Positions 13,601 to 14,403 of a DNA stretch of 14,403 bases are shown one piece after another; positions within the stretch are counted from its first letter, which is position 1, and each line of letters starts with the position of its first letter. The notes under the pieces were generated by a model. That model was not told where the DNA came from and did not search any database. It saw nothing but the letters and a program-made list of their open reading frames with translations. The translations under genes and the position numbers were made by a program. The stretch is from Kiritimatiellia bacterium. GTDB lineage: Bacteria; Verrucomicrobiota; Kiritimatiellia; RFP12; UBA1067. The DNA lies in NCBI GenBank assembly GCA_017965685.1, contig JAGCPM010000136.1, forward strand, positions 1 to 14,403. The letters run 5' to 3'.

Positions 13601-14403
13601 GACAAACTCGGTATACCTAGAAGGCGTGTACGTGGGCTATCGCTGGTACGAGAAGCGCGGAATCCCGGTAGATTTCCCGTTTGGGCACGGGCTCAGTTAT
13701 ACGGCTTTTGAAATGAAGAATGAAGAATTGAGAACTAGGGATGATGGCGAGATAGGGGTCAGGGTAGATGTGACGAATGTCGGTGAAAGAGATGGCGCGG
13801 AGGTTGTTCAGCTCTATGTAGCGCCCAAGGATCCGAAGGTGGATCGTCCCGTGAAGGAGCTGAAGGGCTTCGAGAAGGTGTTCCTCAAGAAAGGCGAGAC
13901 GAAGACAGTCGAGTTCCGCTTGACGCCACCCGACCTTGCGTACTGGGACGCGTTCGCCGCCGACTTCCGTGCCGACGCTGGCGAATACACCATTTTCATC
14001 GGCGGCTCTTCAGCCGATACACCAGTAAGTGCCGACATCGTTTTTACCGAAACGTTGCGTCCTGCACCGCGTCCTGCACCGCGTCCTGCGCTGGCGGCGA
14101 GGCTTGCGGAAGGGCCGGAGATAATCGGCATCGTCCATTGGGGACTCAACACGTACACCGACCGCGAATGGGGTTTTGGCGACGAGGACCCCGCGATGCT
14201 TAACCCAGCGAAGTTCGACGCCGACCAGATTGTGGGCGCATGCAAGGCCGGCGGAATCGGCGGGCTTGTCGTAGTCGCCAAGCACCATGACGGCTTCTGC
14301 CTGTGGCCGACGAAGACCACGGAGCACAACATCACGAAGACGAAATTCCGCGACGGCAGGGGCGACTATGTCAAGGAGATGGCCGACGCCTGCCGCAAGT
14401 ACG
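10674..14403 (+). CDS. Secreted multimodular SGNH esterase / GH3 / GH29 alpha-L-fucosidase, 3'-partial
   Basis: One uninterrupted frame of 1243 codons runs off the window. ATG at 10674 has AAAGGAG eight bases upstream. Residues 1-22 are a signal peptide (cleavage near AHGAA). Residues about 25-175 are a beta-rich, possibly carbohydrate-binding, region. An SGNH/GDSL hydrolase spans about 195-400: S205 in LMLGDSIMQ, GGISGW block, D380 and H383 in DYVHSG, suggesting removal of ester groups. A GH3 spans about 405-1125: MTLEEK, CTPKHYCLNNQE, nucleophile D643 (TIVTDWGG), probable acid/base E876 (ETEGEDR), and a fn3-like end. A Pro/Ala/Arg linker (1129-1139) leads to a GH29 fucosidase starting near 1149 (HWGLNTYTDREWGFGDEDP, KHHDGFCLWP). 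The GH29 catalytic nucleophile lies beyond the window. An AATGAAG heptamer run (13712-13746) enters the fn3 domain. Confidence 0.93.
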   Translation, partial: MRYLRGTILAAGAAMAIAAHGAAMLDAEGRVTEKTPGWRFEASGAKGGAAFNPLEGWYPDKGGKLVSPRIAIPKAGAYYKLSFTGSAPVRSYEAVAFYDAAGNMIADNYDVIYGGEGTGKRYERVVFAQEGVKEAEVFFQSPKGCTVSDVKLEPASAEEAAKWCDSVYAKLPSLDFASVQEKLPPRTLDALKTGKPWRILMLGDSIMQDTFHSQFHALVKRAYPKSEVTWLVSVRGSTGCWYYCEPENFKKYVADFRPDCVFIGGISGWIHPDLPLNGGPAIESVAKRVNEELGAEVVVMTPTLAIDLRVPKGTEQGTAVAPSKLDHAALGDRAWKYDATAAKELKAICAKRGWPLWDMFTPAYEWLFKTGMPSEFYSRDYVHSGELGKQIIGRIALGYFTSASRLLTDGEAERIAREKLAKMTLEEKTSLCGLCATMYLNAIPRVGIDREWAFSDGSHGLKPEHNRDRWGYIGGIDDRSTSMPCMSALASTWNRSLAAKHGDVMGSQMRSRDKDQMLGPGLNIMRNPLCGRNWEYMSEDPFLISQMAVPLIQAAQAHGLACTPKHYCLNNQELNRFDTCSTVDSRALHEIYLPAFEAAVKGGALSLMTAYNRYNGTYCSENSYLQKALLREQWGFKGTIVTDWGGQHSCDNAVLNGGGMEANCGNKVTYLTDFYGTNGGDKYPLATAVKEGRVPEAAVDEMALRTLYVMAKTGFFSGTQDKGERLVERHREVARAIGEEAIILAKNNKSVLPLDKAKTKKLIVFGQIARLKQAEFGSSCECHVVEEISFLDGLKEYLGDGCEIAYYPLGGEVGETKKSADEGEKGYDIGGIVALTAAGKEPRVPLAELREECEKADAVLVFTGTTMGFGQAQETEGEDRPNMKSAPGHDEEIAQILSWKLPHTIVVCRAGSALELPWVGNCDTMLLTSYLGQEAGRPMAKVIFGDVNPSGKLTFSWPKCYADTPTGFFGERAYNATNSVYLEGVYVGYRWYEKRGIPVDFPFGHGLSYTAFEMKNEELRTRDDGEIGVRVDVTNVGERDGAEVVQLYVAPKDPKVDRPVKELKGFEKVFLKKGETKTVEFRLTPPDLAYWDAFAADFRADAGEYTIFIGGSSADTPVSADIVFTETLRPAPRPAPRPALAARLAEGPEIIGIVHWGLNTYTDREWGFGDEDPAMLNPAKFDADQIVGACKAGGIGGLVVVAKHHDGFCLWPTKTTEHNITKTKFRDGRGDYVKEMADACRKY
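13712..13746 (+). repeat. Heptamer run (AATGAAG family) at the fn3 boundary of the second GH3
   Basis: Five consecutive 7-base units start at 13712, 13719, 13726, 13733 and 13740; the first two are exactly AATGAAG and the last is degenerate. They encode MKNEELRTRDD directly after GLSYTAFE, the position equivalent to the run at 9079-9113. Confidence 0.75.
14058..14090 (+). repeat. 12-bp tandem repeat encoding a Pro/Ala/Arg linker
   Basis: The 12-base unit CGTCCTGCACCG is repeated 2.75 times. It encodes RPAPRPAPRPA between the GH3 fn3 domain and the GH29 module. Such proline-rich stretches are typical interdomain spacers, and the near-identity of the copies suggests recent expansion. Confidence 0.85.

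Overview
This is a moderately GC-rich bacterial window made mostly of large secreted carbohydrate-active enzymes. There are no rRNA or tRNA genes and no transport genes. The enzyme repertoire (GH127, a DUF4091-type glycosidase, GH89, two GH3, an SGNH esterase, GH29), the absence of SusC/SusD genes, a LuxR-type two-component pair and a remnant of a large surface protein suggest a polysaccharide- or mucin-degrading member of the PVC group, such as a Kiritimatiellota/Verrucomicrobiota gut or aquatic lineage. That placement is inference.

Layout: (1) 1-3388, plus strand: a 5'-truncated GH127 (DUF1680) beta-L-arabinofuranosidase-like gene, closely coupled (4-nt gap) to a secreted DUF4091-type glycosidase. 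(2) 3402-5297, minus strand, convergent with the first block: a NarL/LuxR-family response regulator and a HisKA_3 sensor kinase. The kinase looks damaged twice: its extracytoplasmic sensor half is in another frame, and most of its ATP-binding domain is missing. (3) 5360-9439, plus strand, divergent from the kinase: a 1359-residue fusion of a GH89 alpha-N-acetylglucosaminidase and a GH3 beta-glycosidase. (4) 9440-10672: a non-coding and decayed stretch. It holds a hairpin, a strikingly regular array of seven 7-bp palindromes GTCWGAC spaced exactly 22 bp apart, a 12-bp perfect palindrome, the frameshifted C-terminal remnant of a surface protein, a strong terminator and a 102-bp dyad element. (5) 10674 to the window end, plus strand: a very long reading frame with no stop in the window. 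It encodes signal peptide, beta-sandwich-like region, SGNH esterase, GH3, a Pro/Ala/Arg linker and the start of a GH29 alpha-L-fucosidase.

Taken together the genes would attack a heterogeneous glycan containing arabinofuranose, alpha-linked GlcNAc, fucose, beta-linked hexose or pentose and ester groups, with several activities joined on single polypeptides. The divergent two-component pair would be the natural regulator, but its kinase looks non-functional as written.

Two non-coding patterns stand out. The first is the 22-bp-period GTCWGAC array, which resembles neither a classical CRISPR nor a protein-coding repeat. The second is a set of short tandem heptamers of several sequence families (GAACAGG, AATGAAG, TTGCATA, CTAGTCG). 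They occur between genes and also inside genes at tolerant sites such as a signal peptide and loops. The same AATGAAG family sits at the equivalent site of both GH3 modules.
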